DNA of 64,000 bases from contig NZ_KI911558.1 in the NCBI RefSeq assembly GCF_000515235.1, positions 997,762-1,061,761 of the forward strand, written 5' to 3'. Below are positions 34,870-43,657 of this stretch, piece by piece. The stretch comes from Synechococcus sp. CC9616 (GTDB lineage Bacteria > Cyanobacteriota > Cyanobacteriia > PCC-6307 > Cyanobiaceae). The notes under the pieces are model-generated. The model was given only the letters and a program-made list of their open reading frames with translations, did no database searches and was not told where the DNA came from. The translations under genes and the position numbers were made by a program. How positions within the stretch are numbered: the stretch's first letter is position 1; every line of letters begins with the position of its first letter.

Positions 34870-35961
34870 TCAGCTGGTGTGCTCAAACAGGGAAAGCGCC
34901 GAACAGGCTCCACACTTGGCGCAACCTGCCGACATGCGTTCAGAACGGAGATCACCCTGATGCAGTAGCTCGGCGACGCCCTGGTAGACGTCCACCATGA
35001 AGGAGGTTTCCGGTGACGGATGGTTCTCCAGAGGGGTGCCAGAGATCGGCACAAAGGGAACGACAAAGGGGTAAACGCCAAGGTCGATCAGGCGACGGCT
35101 GCAGTCGAGAAGCGCATCCCGGCTGTCGCCCAGACCCGCCAGCAGATAGGTGGACACCTCCCCACGCCCGAACACGGCAACGGCATCGGCGAAGGCCTCG
35201 TAGTAACGCTCCAGACTGAGCTCAGACTTCCCTGGCAAAACGCGACGTCTCACTTCAGGAGACACCACCTCGAGGTGCATGCCCAGGCTGTCGATCCCTG
35301 CCTGCTTCATGCGTTCGTACCAGATCGGATCATCCGGCGGTTCGCATTGGCCCTGGATCGGCAGATCCACACGCTGCTTGACCGCTGCAGCTGTCTCGGC
35401 CATCAACCGAGCCCCACGGTCATCACTGTTGGGGGTCCCTGTCGTCATCACCAGCTGGGTGACGCCATCAAGACGCACGGCGGCCTCCGCCACTTCCGCC
35501 ACCTGGTCCGGCGTCTTGCGAACCACCGTGGCCCCATCCTCAAGGGATTGCTCGATCGCACAGAACTGACAGGACTGCGAGCGGTCCCGAAAGCGGATAC
35601 AGGTCTGCAACAGCGTGGTGGCCAACACACTGCGGCTATGCAGCAGAGCAATGGAGCGATATGGCACCCCATCGGCTGTACTCAGGCCGTAGAAGGTCGG
35701 CTCATCGGTGGTCGACACCGACGTCGGGACCTCTTGCTGAAGACCGTTGAGGGCGACGCCGTCTCCACAGGCATCGAGGCTGTACGGCGACAGGCTTGAG
35801 GCATCGTTGTAGATCGGCACCATCACAGTGGTGCCATCAAACTCAAGGGCACGGTGGTCGGAGGGACCGGCACCACCACGCCGGCCACGATTCCCCTTGA
35901 GGGACCCGTCCCGAAGTCCCTTGACCTGGAGTTCGGTCACGACACGGCCGAGTTCAGACAT
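34870..35961 (-). CDS. Radical SAM protein, MSMEG_0568 family (Nit1C)
   Basis: 363 residues. A cysteine group in [14 protein letters not shown] (C121, C131, C134; C-x9-C-x2-C) is the Nit1C version of the S-adenosylmethionine cluster site. Further cysteines at the C-terminus ([10 protein letters not shown]) may hold an auxiliary cluster. [14 protein letters not shown] resembles the glycine-rich SAM-binding strand. It shares eight overlapping bases with the nitrilase gene. The reaction is not known. Confidence 0.85.
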   Translation of the reverse strand: MSELGRVVTELQVKGLRDGSLKGNRGRRGGAGPSDHRALEFDGTTVMVPIYNDASSLSPYSLDACGDGVALNGLQQEVPTSVSTTDEPTFYGLSTADGVPYRSIALLHSRSVLATTLLQTCIRFRDRSQSCQFCAIEQSLEDGATVVRKTPDQVAEVAEAAVRLDGVTQLVMTTGTPNSDDRGARLMAETAAAVKQRVDLPIQGQCEPPDDPIWYERMKQAGIDSLGMHLEVVSPEVRRRVLPGKSELSLERYYEAFADAVAVFGRGEVSTYLLAGLGDSRDALLDCSRRLIDLGVYPFVVPFVPISGTPLENHPSPETSFMVDVYQGVAELLHQGDLRSERMSAGCAKCGACSALSLFEHTS

Positions 35962-36967
35962 GGTTCAACTCCTCGATCGCCTGGGACCATTCGCTGGCAG
36001 GAGATGGCTGTGAAGGATGCGGCTGTGAAGGCGGCTCAGACGGCATCTCCTGCATCGTCAACGCCGGCGAGCTGTTGATCCGGAGCGACAGCAACTCGGG
36101 GCGGCTGTAGTGGCCAACACTGTCCATCATTCGTTTTCGCTTGGTGATCAGTGCCATGTCGAGCTCAGCGATGGCAAGGCCCTCACCATCAGCGAGCGGA
36201 CCAGCTAGATAACGACCCTCCGGACTGATCACTGCGGTGTGACAACCACCCTGGAAAGCCTTGTGAAGCGACGTCTCCTTGGTGATCGCCGCATAGTCCA
36301 CGGGATCCAGCCATCCCGTGGAACAAATCACAAAGCAACCGGCCTCTAGGGCGTGGTGCCGCATGGTGACGGCAGTCTGCTCCGTGAAGATCGGCCCCAC
36401 AAGAGAGCCGGGAAACTGGGCGCAGTGAAGTTGCTCACCCTGGGCCATCAGGGCATAGCGAGCCAGGGGGTTGTAGTGCTCCCAGCAGGCCAGGGCCCCA
36501 ACCCGACCAAGTGGCGTGGAGACCACCTTGAGCCCGGAACCATCTCCCTGACCCCAGACCATCCGCTCGTGGTACGTCGGTGTGATCTTGCGACGTTTGA
36601 GGACGATCTCACCACAGCTGTTGAACAACAGCTGTGTGTTGTAAAGGGTGCCGCCATCGCGTTCATTGACCCCCAGCAAAACCTGCATGCCGTGTTGACG
36701 TGCAGCCGCTGCAACAGCGTCGGTCACAGGACCTGGCACCACCACCGCCTGGTCATAGAGGGCGAGGTGCGGGCGCCCCATCCGCACGGGGGGCTCGACG
36801 AAGGAAAAGTAGGGGTAGTAGGGGAGAAACGTCTCCGGGAAGACGATCAACTCAACGCCTTCGGCCGCCGCATCGGCCATGGCATCGAGCACCTTCTGAA
36901 GTGATCCGTCCAGGCTGAACAGCACAGGACGGATCTGGGCAGCGGCAACTTTGATGGTGGTCACCAT
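35954..36967 (-). CDS. nit1: Nitrilase Nit1 (Nit1C cluster)
   Basis: 337-residue carbon-nitrogen hydrolase. The catalytic triad is visible: E45 ([10 protein letters not shown]), K127 (KRRKITPT) and C161 (LACWEHYNP), plus the assisting E134 ([12 protein letters not shown]). The [19 protein letters not shown] region is characteristic of true nitrilases. It converts nitriles to acids and ammonia. In heterotrophic bacteria Nit1C clusters have been linked to cyanide use as a nitrogen source, so a scavenging role is plausible here. The C-terminal proline/serine-rich tail ([17 protein letters not shown]) is unusual. Confidence 0.9.
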   Translation of the reverse strand: MVTTIKVAAAQIRPVLFSLDGSLQKVLDAMADAAAEGVELIVFPETFLPYYPYFSFVEPPVRMGRPHLALYDQAVVVPGPVTDAVAAAARQHGMQVLLGVNERDGGTLYNTQLLFNSCGEIVLKRRKITPTYHERMVWGQGDGSGLKVVSTPLGRVGALACWEHYNPLARYALMAQGEQLHCAQFPGSLVGPIFTEQTAVTMRHHALEAGCFVICSTGWLDPVDYAAITKETSLHKAFQGGCHTAVISPEGRYLAGPLADGEGLAIAELDMALITKRKRMMDSVGHYSRPELLSLRINSSPALTMQEMPSEPPSQPHPSQPSPASEWSQAIEELNHV

Positions 36968-36986
36968 GGTGAAATCCGGGGCCGAC

Positions 36987-37469
36987 TCAGAGCGTCCAGG
37001 TTTCGAGCATGAAGGCTCCCTCCTTGCGATGCATCAGCACGATGTCGAGGACATCAAGGGGGTTGACCGGGGTAATGCCCGGCATCAGTGCTTTTTCGCT
37101 GTGTCCATAGAGAGCTTGCAGAGCGAAACGGCAGGCGTAGACCTTGCCGCCCTGATCCATGAACTTCTGAAGTCGAGCATTGAAGTTCAGGTGGCCGTCA
37201 AAAGCGGCATCACCAAGCTTGGGGAAACCACGCATCACACCGAGCGTCACGCCAGGTCCGTAGAGAAGAACGGAGGTTTCAAAACCTTTGTTGATCAGAC
37301 GACTGGCCTGCAGCAGATTGACTAGACCGATGGACCCTTCGAAGGCCACAGTGTGAAAGGTCACCAGTGCCTTCTCACCTGGATCCGCCTTCACATCAGG
37401 AAAGACTTTCTCCTCGTAATCAACAAGAAAATCTCCCGGCTGATTGGCGGGGCGATCGACTACAGGCAT
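36987..37469 (-). CDS. Sll0783/MSMEG_0572-family nitrogen starvation protein (Nit1C)
   Basis: 160 residues starting [21 protein letters not shown] DsrE-like alpha/beta domain follows ([43 protein letters not shown]), with a single cysteine in [11 protein letters not shown]. The Synechocystis homologue Sll0783 is strongly induced in nitrogen starvation and affects polyhydroxybutyrate build-up. It is the first gene of the minus-strand Nit1C operon, so the operon promoter should lie just upstream, shared with the divergent flavoprotein gene. Confidence 0.87.
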   Translation of the reverse strand: MPVVDRPANQPGDFLVDYEEKVFPDVKADPGEKALVTFHTVAFEGSIGLVNLLQASRLINKGFETSVLLYGPGVTLGVMRGFPKLGDAAFDGHLNFNARLQKFMDQGGKVYACRFALQALYGHSEKALMPGITPVNPLDVLDIVLMHRKEGAFMLETWTL

Positions 37470-37575
37470 GTGAAGAAAGGCTAAGAGCCCAAACCATGGC
37501 CTTGGTCACTGTTCAAAAAATGTTCCTGATGCAACCAAATCAAGCATCGAATCCCATGAGATTGCGTCGGTTTTC

Positions 37576-37589
37576 GTGACGATGACTAC
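37576..37589. promoter_or_regulatory. Weak NtcA-like site in the divergent Nit1C promoter region
   Basis: GTG-N8-TAC on the plus strand, GTA-N8-CAC on the minus strand: one base off the NtcA consensus. It sits between the two divergent Nit1C genes. No good -10 hexamer lies 20-24 bases away in either direction, so this is only a candidate. Confidence 0.25.
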
Positions 37590-37658
37590 ATCGCTGAACC
37601 GAAATTTCCTTGATGGTTGAGGAACGAAATTGTGTGCTGATTGAAGCCGAACAGCGCA

Positions 37659-38954
37659 ATGAAAAGTACATCCACCAGACAATCCCACCAGGTTGTTGTC
37701 ATTGGCGCTGGACAGGCTGGATTGTCGGTGGCCTACGCCCTGCAGCAGCACGGCATCCGTCCGTTGGTGCTCGAGAAACACCGCATCGGCTACGCCTGGG
37801 ATCAGCAGCGCTGGGATTCCTTCTGCCTGGTCACGCCCAACTGGCAGTGCCGTTTGCCCGACTTCCCTTACGACGGCGAAGAGCCGGAGGGATTCATGGA
37901 CAAACACGCAATCGTGAGCTTCCTTCAACGCTTTGCCAGGCATGTGGCAGGTGATGTGAGAGAGGGCGTTGCCGTACAACGACTGACGCCGAATGGCCAT
38001 GGCTATCGCCTGATTTCCAGCGAAGGAGAGATTGAAGCAGAGCAGGTCGTCGTTGCCACCGGTGGATACCACGTACCGCGTCGGCATCCCCTGGCTGAAC
38101 GGCTTCCCGGTTCAATCCTGCAGCTCGATGCCCGTGATTACCGCAATCCCGATGGGTTACCCCCAGGTCCTGTCCTGGTGGTGGGCAGTGGTCAGTCCGG
38201 AAGCCAGATCGCCGAAGATCTTTTTCTGGCAGGACGAACGGTGCACCTGAGCGTGGGCAGCGCTCCCCGTTCTCCGCGTCGATACCGCGGGCGAGATGTC
38301 GTGGACTGGCTGGATCGCATGGGCTACTACTCCATGCCGATCAGCGAACATGCAGACCCGCGCAGTGTGCGTGCCAAAACGAATCACTACCTCACCGGTC
38401 GGGATGGGGGGCGCGAGATCGACCTGCGCCGTCGGGCCCTGGAGGGGATGCGACTGCATGGCCGACTGGGCGAGATCAGTTCAGAGCACCTTGGCTTTGC
38501 CAACGATCTCGGCGACAACCTGGACCAGGCCGATGCTGTGTACTGCCGGATCCGAAGCAGCATCGACAGCTGGATTCAACAGAATCAGATTGAAGCGCCG
38601 CTTGAACCGCCCTACTCCCCCTGCTGGCAGCCATCACCAATGGCAGACCCAGGACTCGATCTCCAGAGCGATCCGCTGGCAGCCGTGATCTGGTGCACTG
38701 GCTATCGAAGCGACTTCAGCTGGATTGATGCACCAGTGTTCGACGGCGCTGGACAACCCACCCACGAGCGGGGGGTGACCCACAGCGCCGGCCTTTACTT
38801 CCTTGGACTGCCCTGGCTGAACACCTGGGGCTCCGGACGGTTCTGCGGCGTCAAAGACGACGCGGACTATCTGGCCAGACTGATCAGCCTGCGGCTGCAG
38901 CGGCGAGACGCAAGCCAGGAACGGCTGGAGTGCACAGCCATCCTCGGCTCCTGA
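37659..38954 (+). CDS. FAD-dependent monooxygenase-like flavoprotein, MSMEG_0569 family (Nit1C)
   Basis: 431 residues. An N-terminal FAD loop (VVVIGAGQAGLSVAYAL) and a second dinucleotide-binding loop (VLVVGSGQSGSQIAEDL) enclose a flavin-monooxygenase type fold. WDSFCLVTPNWQCRLPDFPYDG is typical of the Nit1C flavoprotein. The C-terminal block LPWLNTWGSGRFCGVKDDADYL is also conserved. A TTG at 37641 would add six residues. It is transcribed away from the rest of the cluster. Confidence 0.85.
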   Translation: MKSTSTRQSHQVVVIGAGQAGLSVAYALQQHGIRPLVLEKHRIGYAWDQQRWDSFCLVTPNWQCRLPDFPYDGEEPEGFMDKHAIVSFLQRFARHVAGDVREGVAVQRLTPNGHGYRLISSEGEIEAEQVVVATGGYHVPRRHPLAERLPGSILQLDARDYRNPDGLPPGPVLVVGSGQSGSQIAEDLFLAGRTVHLSVGSAPRSPRRYRGRDVVDWLDRMGYYSMPISEHADPRSVRAKTNHYLTGRDGGREIDLRRRALEGMRLHGRLGEISSEHLGFANDLGDNLDQADAVYCRIRSSIDSWIQQNQIEAPLEPPYSPCWQPSPMADPGLDLQSDPLAAVIWCTGYRSDFSWIDAPVFDGAGQPTHERGVTHSAGLYFLGLPWLNTWGSGRFCGVKDDADYLARLISLRLQRRDASQERLECTAILGS

Positions 38955-38997
38955 ATGCAGGCAAGCCAATCAGACTGGCAATGTCAGCGCCTGCGCT

Positions 38998-39267
38998 TCA
39001 ACGACGCGGTTCGGCCTTGCGCACGGAAATGTTGCGACCCATCCATTCGACGTCCTGAAGATCATCAATGGCCTTGGTCTCATCGGCTTCCTGACTGAGA
39101 TCCACAAACGCAAAGCCACGCTTGCGACCGGTGTCACGATCCAAGGGCATCGAGCATTTGGTCACCTCTCCGTATTGCCCGAAAAGATGCTGCAGGTCTT
39201 CTCTCTCAGCATCCCAGGAGAGATTTCCAATGAAAATCGTCAAAAAATCGAACAGAAACAGTTCCAT
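38998..39267 (-). CDS. RRM-domain RNA-binding protein
   Basis: 89 residues with one RNA-recognition motif: RNP2 IFIGNL and RNP1 KRGFAFVDL, with short arginine-rich C-terminus (RKAEPRR). Cyanobacterial RRM proteins are often cold- or light-regulated and may guide mRNA localisation. The ATG at 39267 has a good ribosome site (GAGAAGGTGG), giving an unusual hydrophobic leader MELFLFDFL before the first strand. Confidence 0.92.
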   Translation of the reverse strand: MELFLFDFLTIFIGNLSWDAEREDLQHLFGQYGEVTKCSMPLDRDTGRKRGFAFVDLSQEADETKAIDDLQDVEWMGRNISVRKAEPRR

Positions 39268-39800
39268 ACCACCTTCTCACATCACAGAAAAAGGCTACGG
39301 CAAATCCAATCTCGATCGAAACGGGCCCCATTCGCAATGCGCTTTAACACCGATTGCCTTTGTACCCGCACGCACCAAAACTGTTTATACCGAGATCGGA
39401 GGAGCCCATGACGGCCGACACTCCACCTGAGCACACCAGAGAAGCAGCCTGACTTTCTGGCCCCTGCTCCAACAGTTTCCACCCATGCGTGGGCCTCTCG
39501 TCTGGAACGACAACAGCGGTCCGTCCGACCAGTCGACATCCTTTTGCACCGCCCAAGACCAAGGTGCCCAGCAGGATGCTGGCCTAACCCCTGGACTTCC
39601 TGGCCCCAGGCGCCATCAGCCAGACGCTTCCAACCCTGATCATTCGCTTCATCTGCTGTTGATGGGTTGAGCCATGCGAGAACGAGCGACGTTGGCCGTC
39701 TCTTCCATCCGGGAGGGGCGGCCTCCTTGCTTGCTGGAGCACAACAGATCCAATCGAATTCATCAAACTTTGGTATCAGCGTGAACGACATGGGGGAGGT
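39268..39800. other. Intergenic region without a secure gene
   Basis: The minus strand is open from 39791 to 39282, but only its first 60 residues look even partly protein-like and no family fits. It may hold a decayed gene. The plus strand shows nothing convincing. Confidence 0.4.
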
Positions 39801-39809
39801 CGACAGCCC

Positions 39810-39835
39810 TATAACAGGCCTGTAGCAACAGCTAC
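39810..39835 (+). promoter_or_regulatory. -10 element and GTA-N8-TAC palindrome, copy C
   Basis: TATAAC at 39810-39815 is followed after six bases by GTAGCAACAGCTAC (39822-39835), which fits NtcA and also forms a perfect five-base-pair hairpin. In addition, GTA-N8-AAC at 39773-39786 lies 23 bases upstream of TATAAC, the normal activation spacing for NtcA. Which palindrome is the operative site is open. Confidence 0.45.
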
Positions 39836-39837
39836 AT

Positions 39838-39899
39838 AACGTTCACTCCGCAATCTGCGGAGCGCTGTTCGACTCAGGCCATGGAACGGGGACCTGAGC
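39838..39899 (+). ncRNA. Glutamine riboswitch, Downstream-peptide type (copy C)
   Basis: P1 pairs CGTTC (39840-39844) with GAACG (39884-39888). P2 is a perfect CTCCGCA/TGCGGAG hairpin (39846-39862). The pseudoknot pairs CTCAGG (39873-39878) perfectly with CCTGAG (39893-39898). It shares GACTCAGGCCATGGAACGGG with copy B, while the P2 sequences differ. It is the best-formed of the three copies. The peptide start is 20 bases downstream. Confidence 0.85.
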
Positions 39900-39918
39900 T
39901 TGCTTCGAGGAACCTCCA

Positions 39919-40023
39919 ATGACCCTGACCTATCGCGGCCAGCGCTACGTGCAAACAAAAACTGCCGGCGCCAACAATCAGAAGCCTGCACTGACCTACC
40001 GCGGCGTCTCTTACGCCAAGTGA
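39919..40023 (+). CDS. DUF4278-type YRG peptide under glutamine riboswitch (copy C)
   Basis: 34 residues made of two motif copies, MTLTYRGQRYVQT and LTYRGVSYAK, joined by a short linker. It is the minimal form of the three DUF4278 peptides here. The start follows riboswitch copy C, and a strong terminator follows, so riboswitch and peptide form a complete stand-alone unit of about 250 bases. Function unknown. Confidence 0.85.
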   Translation: MTLTYRGQRYVQTKTAGANNQKPALTYRGVSYAK

Positions 40024-40045
40024 GTTCAGATTAAAAGCTCAGATG

Positions 40046-40067
40046 CCCCGCTCAGGCGGGGTTTTTT
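40046..40067 (+). terminator. Intrinsic terminator after DUF4278 copy C
   Basis: CCCCGC-TCAG-GCGGGG hairpin followed by six T. Confidence 0.93.
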
Positions 40068-40210
40068 GATGCCTGCCACAGGCACAAGATTGGTATCTGT
40101 TCCAACAAAAGAGGACGACAACAGAGCCAACCAATCCGAAAGAAGGGCTTTTATTTACTAACCAATGGGCTCAGGATTGGCCATGGTGGAGAGAGAACAA
40201 CAAGCAGAAA

Positions 40211-40399
40211 ATGACCGGACTGAAAGGGACCAAATCAGACGATTTCATCAACGCTGCAAAAGAACGCGGTGAAGCGGCCATGAGAGACAAACATCCCCGA
40301 CTCACCAGGCTCGAAAGGGCCTTCCGCCATGCTGCGATCAGACGCAAAAGCCAGGCGGAACGCAGGGCTGCCAGCAGCATGAGTACAACCGCTGAGTGA
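40211..40399 (+). CDS. Small basic hypothetical protein
   Basis: 62 residues starting MTGLKGTKSDDFINAAKERG. Helical and arginine-rich (RLERAFRHAAIRRKSQAERRA). No family recognised. It may form a pair with the next small gene. Confidence 0.5.
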   Translation: MTGLKGTKSDDFINAAKERGEAAMRDKHPRLTRLERAFRHAAIRRKSQAERRAASSMSTTAE

Positions 40400-40421
40400 C
40401 CTAGCCGCCAGTCCATTCATA

Positions 40422-40616
40422 GTGGAAGTGTCACGAAGAACAGAGGACCCAGCGAGACAACTCATCGGCCACATCGCGGAGCTCCAATCGCGGCTAGCTC
40501 ACCCGCAACACTGGACGGAAGGTGAAAACACCAAGAACGCTGAGAAGTTGCGGCAACTGCAGTTTGAACTTCGTCGACGCCAGGCCCAGGGCGACAGCAA
40601 CCCCCTAGAGAGCTAA
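40422..40616 (+). CDS. Small helical hypothetical protein
   Basis: 64 residues from a GTG start. One long charged helix pattern (RQLIGHIAELQSRLAHP, then NAEKLRQLQFELRRRQ) suggests a short coiled coil. Its stop overlaps the end of the convergent DUF427 gene by four bases. No family recognised. Confidence 0.5.
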   Translation: MEVSRRTEDPARQLIGHIAELQSRLAHPQHWTEGENTKNAEKLRQLQFELRRRQAQGDSNPLES

Positions 40617-40897
40617 ATCACATCCACACCCTTGCCTCGGTAGAAAGCAAAACGCTCACGGATTGACTCTGCTTTCGGCTTGGGATCGTCGTAGGCCCAG
40701 ACAGCGTTACAGATCACCAGCTCACCAAGCACAACATCCCAATAGCGAGCCGTTCCCTTCCAGCCGCACACCGTGTTGTGGCTGGATTCACGGAAATACT
40801 CAGGACGCATCGCAGCACGAGGGAAATAAGGATTGCCATCCACCATCACGATGTCGTCACTGTCAGCAATCACAGTGCCGTTGAGGATTGCCTGCAT
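40613..40897 (-). CDS. DUF427-domain protein
   Basis: 94 residues from the ATG at 40897, a single DUF427 beta-rich domain: ILNGTVIADSDDIVMVDGNPYFP, then S.HNTVCGWKGTARYWDVV and NAVWAYDDPKPKAESIRERFAFY. Function is unknown. A TTG six codons upstream is possible. A single copy of the domain is normal for cyanobacteria. Confidence 0.9.
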   Translation of the reverse strand: MQAILNGTVIADSDDIVMVDGNPYFPRAAMRPEYFRESSHNTVCGWKGTARYWDVVLGELVICNAVWAYDDPKPKAESIRERFAFYRGKGVDVI

Positions 40898-41114
40898 GGG
40901 TGCCTGAACACTCAATTAATTGGTGAGCCTAGTCAGCAGCATGACGACCGCTGCAACAAACGGCTTCAAGGCAGGCCAATCAATCAAACCAGACAACAAC
41001 ATGAATGATCATGTTGAACCTCATCTGATTGATTCACCAAAACTATGTGTGAATTGTGAGCCGAGGAACGAAACATCAAAGCATCCGGATCCGAAAGCAA
41101 AGCCTCTCTATCGC

Positions 41115-41828
41115 TCAGTTGGATCCCCGTGGATCAATCAGGCCATACAGCAAGGCCGTCACGGCCATCTGGGTGCGATCACGGGCGCCGAGTTTGTCCA
41201 TGGCATTGCCGACGTGCGTCTTCACTGTTTCCACAGACACACCGAGCAGATCAGCGATCGAATGGTTCTTAAGACCGTGGGACACGGCCGCCACCACCTC
41301 GAGTTCACGGGGCGTGAGGTCTTCAACCAGCGGCGGCAGGTGGGCCGTGGGAGCTGATGCAGCGAGTCGTCGAATCTCTTCGGGGTAGTAAATGCCACCT
41401 GAGGCGATGGTCTGGAGTGCACTGATCAGATCACCGCGACCGGTGCCAAGGCTGGATTTGAAGATCACCCCATCGGCAAAGGCCTGCATCGCCTCCTGAA
41501 CCACCGCCTGGGTTTCACGGACCAGCACAATCAGCAACTGACAGCTGGGCCGTTCCGCCTTCACACGCCTCAGCAGATCAGGGCCATAGCCGGTTTCCAG
41601 ATCCGAACTGCAGATCAACAGATCGGGCTGGGTGCGTTTGACCAACTCAAAGCCTTCGTCTTCCGTGGTGGCGGCACCCACCAGCGACGAACGAATCGGC
41701 TCGGCGACGCAAAAGGACATCAAGGTGAGACGATCCCCGAAGACGGCTACAAGCCGACGATCCTGGAGCAGCTTTCTTGCCTGGACGACCGCGTCCTGCA
41801 GGGCGCGTGAATCAAGCCGTAGCTCCAT
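41115..41828 (-). CDS. LuxR/NarL-type response-regulator-like transcription factor
   Basis: 237 residues. The C-terminus is a GerE/LuxR helix-turn-helix (LTPRELEVVAAVSHGLKNHSIADLLGVSVETVKTHVGNAMDKLGARDRTQ). The N-terminal region has a receiver-like alpha/beta pattern with an acidic residue at LLICSSDLETG, but it begins with about 25 extra residues and lacks a clear DD pair at its start. It may therefore be a degenerate, phosphorylation-independent receiver. No histidine kinase is adjacent. Confidence 0.82.
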   Translation of the reverse strand: MELRLDSRALQDAVVQARKLLQDRRLVAVFGDRLTLMSFCVAEPIRSSLVGAATTEDEGFELVKRTQPDLLICSSDLETGYGPDLLRRVKAERPSCQLLIVLVRETQAVVQEAMQAFADGVIFKSSLGTGRGDLISALQTIASGGIYYPEEIRRLAASAPTAHLPPLVEDLTPRELEVVAAVSHGLKNHSIADLLGVSVETVKTHVGNAMDKLGARDRTQMAVTALLYGLIDPRGSN

Positions 41829-41939
41829 GGCCGGGGTGCATTACACATTTGATAGCTCACTTGAGCGGGATGGGCTTTTTGCTGCAGCAGATCTCGGATA
41901 GATTGGCCAACTCGGGCATTGCATGGCAGCCAGGCCAGA

Positions 41940-42242
41940 TCAGTCCCATTCACCAGCAGCAACTTTGCAGCGAATCGAGCGCAGTAACTGGCGAATTAAC
42001 TCCTGATCAGTAGAGATCCCACCGCTATGGCGATCTCTTCGTGCCTCAAAGAACAAGCTGCAACGCAACTCGGTGAGCGTTGAGGCAGTGCCGGCATTGG
42101 CCAACTCAGCACAAGACTTAAATCCACCCATCAGTTCGTAGCCGTTGATGGTGTGTGCAAAACGCTCCCATCCCAAGAGAGTCCCATCTGGATCGGGGAT
42201 TTCTGAGAGACAAAGATCCTCATTGACGACATCGCGGGGCAT
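41940..42242 (-). CDS. Hypothetical protein
   Basis: 100 residues from the ATG at 42242 (MPRDVVNEDLCLSEIPDPDG). Soluble, mixed alpha/beta, with a central WERFAHTINGYELMGGFKSC segment and a basic end. No family recognised. Confidence 0.55.
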   Translation of the reverse strand: MPRDVVNEDLCLSEIPDPDGTLLGWERFAHTINGYELMGGFKSCAELANAGTASTLTELRCSLFFEARRDRHSGGISTDQELIRQLLRSIRCKVAAGEWD

Positions 42243-42432
42243 AGCAACAAAAGAGGACAAGCCAAGGTGCGGTGTGATTGCAGCTTTGCCTCAGCGAGCA
42301 GAGAACACATCCCCCAATTAGGGGATCAACCAAGCGCTAAAGATCATCCAAACGAGGGAGGCGAATAAGGAACGGACTCTGGAAGCTATTGCCATGCCTG
42401 AACTGGCAGAAAAACATCAAAACAGTTATTCC

Positions 42433-43212
42433 ATGAGTCGCTTCAATGCTGTAACCATCGCCAGCACATTCACCCTGGCAACCATTAGCAATCTCACCTT
42501 TGTGGTGAGCACTGCGCAGGCAGAAACTTATGACGCGCTATGCGGAGACAGCGGCTGCAGCATCAGCGTTGATGCTCGCGGAGTCTCGGGGCCCGGTGGA
42601 TTCATCCCCAGTGAACTGGTGTCGAAATGGACAGTGGGCACCGACAGCGGTTACCACGGCGGCAAGGGAGTGGCTGGTGGCTTAGGCGGAGCAACAGCGG
42701 GTGCCGTCGGGGGAGCGTTGCTGCTGGGACCAATCGGATTGCTCGGTGGCCTGATCGGTGGAGCAGTGGCGGGCTCCGGGGCCGGCAAGGAATTCGACGG
42801 TTATTTCACCGTCGTTGGGTACAACAAAGATGGCGAGAAGATCTCCAACTCCTTCCGGTTTATCAACAAAAAACCGGCGAACCGATTGCGCACAGCTCTT
42901 CCAGCCGTAACGGGCCTATCAATGGGTGAGGAGCGTACCGCCGAAGAACTGGAGGTTGCTTACGCGGATTACATCCAAGGCAAACCATCGAGCAGCGACG
43001 GGCTGCCTGCGCGACTTGGTGTGGGCAACACCAATGGCAGAGAAGTTGCGGCCACAACAAGACCACAACAGCCCAAGCCAGCCGCAGGTGGACTGCTCAG
43101 TTGGGACGGCTATCTGGAACAACGCAATTTGATCGCCTGGGCGGAAGCCAACCCGGAAATGGCAGAACAACTACGCCAGAAGTTGATCGCAAAGGGCGAA
43201 ATCAGCGCCTGA
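42433..43212 (+). CDS. Exported protein with glycine-zipper segment
   Basis: 259 residues with a signal peptide (MSRFNAVTIASTFTLATISN, cleavage near AQA-ET). A glycine-rich hydrophobic stretch follows (GGLGGATAGAVGGALLLGPIGLLGGLIGGAVAG), as in glycine-zipper membrane or pore-associated proteins. The C-terminal 100 residues are soluble and helical. A 13-codon upstream extension is not needed. No function known. Confidence 0.65.
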   Translation: MSRFNAVTIASTFTLATISNLTFVVSTAQAETYDALCGDSGCSISVDARGVSGPGGFIPSELVSKWTVGTDSGYHGGKGVAGGLGGATAGAVGGALLLGPIGLLGGLIGGAVAGSGAGKEFDGYFTVVGYNKDGEKISNSFRFINKKPANRLRTALPAVTGLSMGEERTAEELEVAYADYIQGKPSSSDGLPARLGVGNTNGREVAATTRPQQPKPAAGGLLSWDGYLEQRNLIAWAEANPEMAEQLRQKLIAKGEISA

Positions 43213-43218
43213 TCAGCG

Positions 43219-43543
43219 ATGTCACTGCCTTCAATGTCCACCCGCCTGATCACGCCAAGCCAGCTGTCGCTGTTCAGCATCAGCCCAGTGATCGGAGCCT
43301 GGTGGGAAGAGCTGCAGGCGCAAAAGCTGCTTGAAGGCAGCAAGCCGGCGGTGAGTGAGCTGGGCGGGCTTCCGCAGCAACGTGCAAAAGGAATTAGCCC
43401 GCGACTTTTTCAAGGTACGCCTCTGGAGCAGAAAGGAACTGCTCGAGAAGCTGTTTCGCTATTACGACACCTTCCCCGAAGACATCCGACTCGCTCTTCC
43501 CTTGAAGAAAGGCTGGATGGTGGCGGGTGAAGCAGAGGAATGA
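43219..43543 (+). pseudogene. Remnant of a RecB-like (TM0106-type) nuclease gene
   Basis: The first part reads ITPSQLSLFSISPVIGAWWEE and EGSKPAVSEL, which resembles the N-terminus of the long RecB-family nuclease of marine Synechococcus. After about 50 codons the similarity is lost. A second frame (43355-43543) then gives KELARDFFKVRLWSRKELLE and YYDTFPEDIRLALPLKKGW. The intact protein should be several hundred residues longer, so the middle appears deleted and the frame shifted. Confidence 0.5.
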
Positions 43544-43657
43544 AAAACACCTCAGTTGAGGGAACTCCAAAGCGCTATTCCTCCCTCAATCGGGGGATGT
43601 CAGCCACCAAAGAAACCCAGAAAATGAACCCATCGGCCTAAAGACCCGACTGCAGCC

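Noticed and set aside
39282-39791. 170-codon minus-strand frame
   Set aside because: Only scattered segments (LAWLNPSTADEAND) look protein-like. No family fits over the length and the rest is arginine/cysteine-rich as in non-coding frames.
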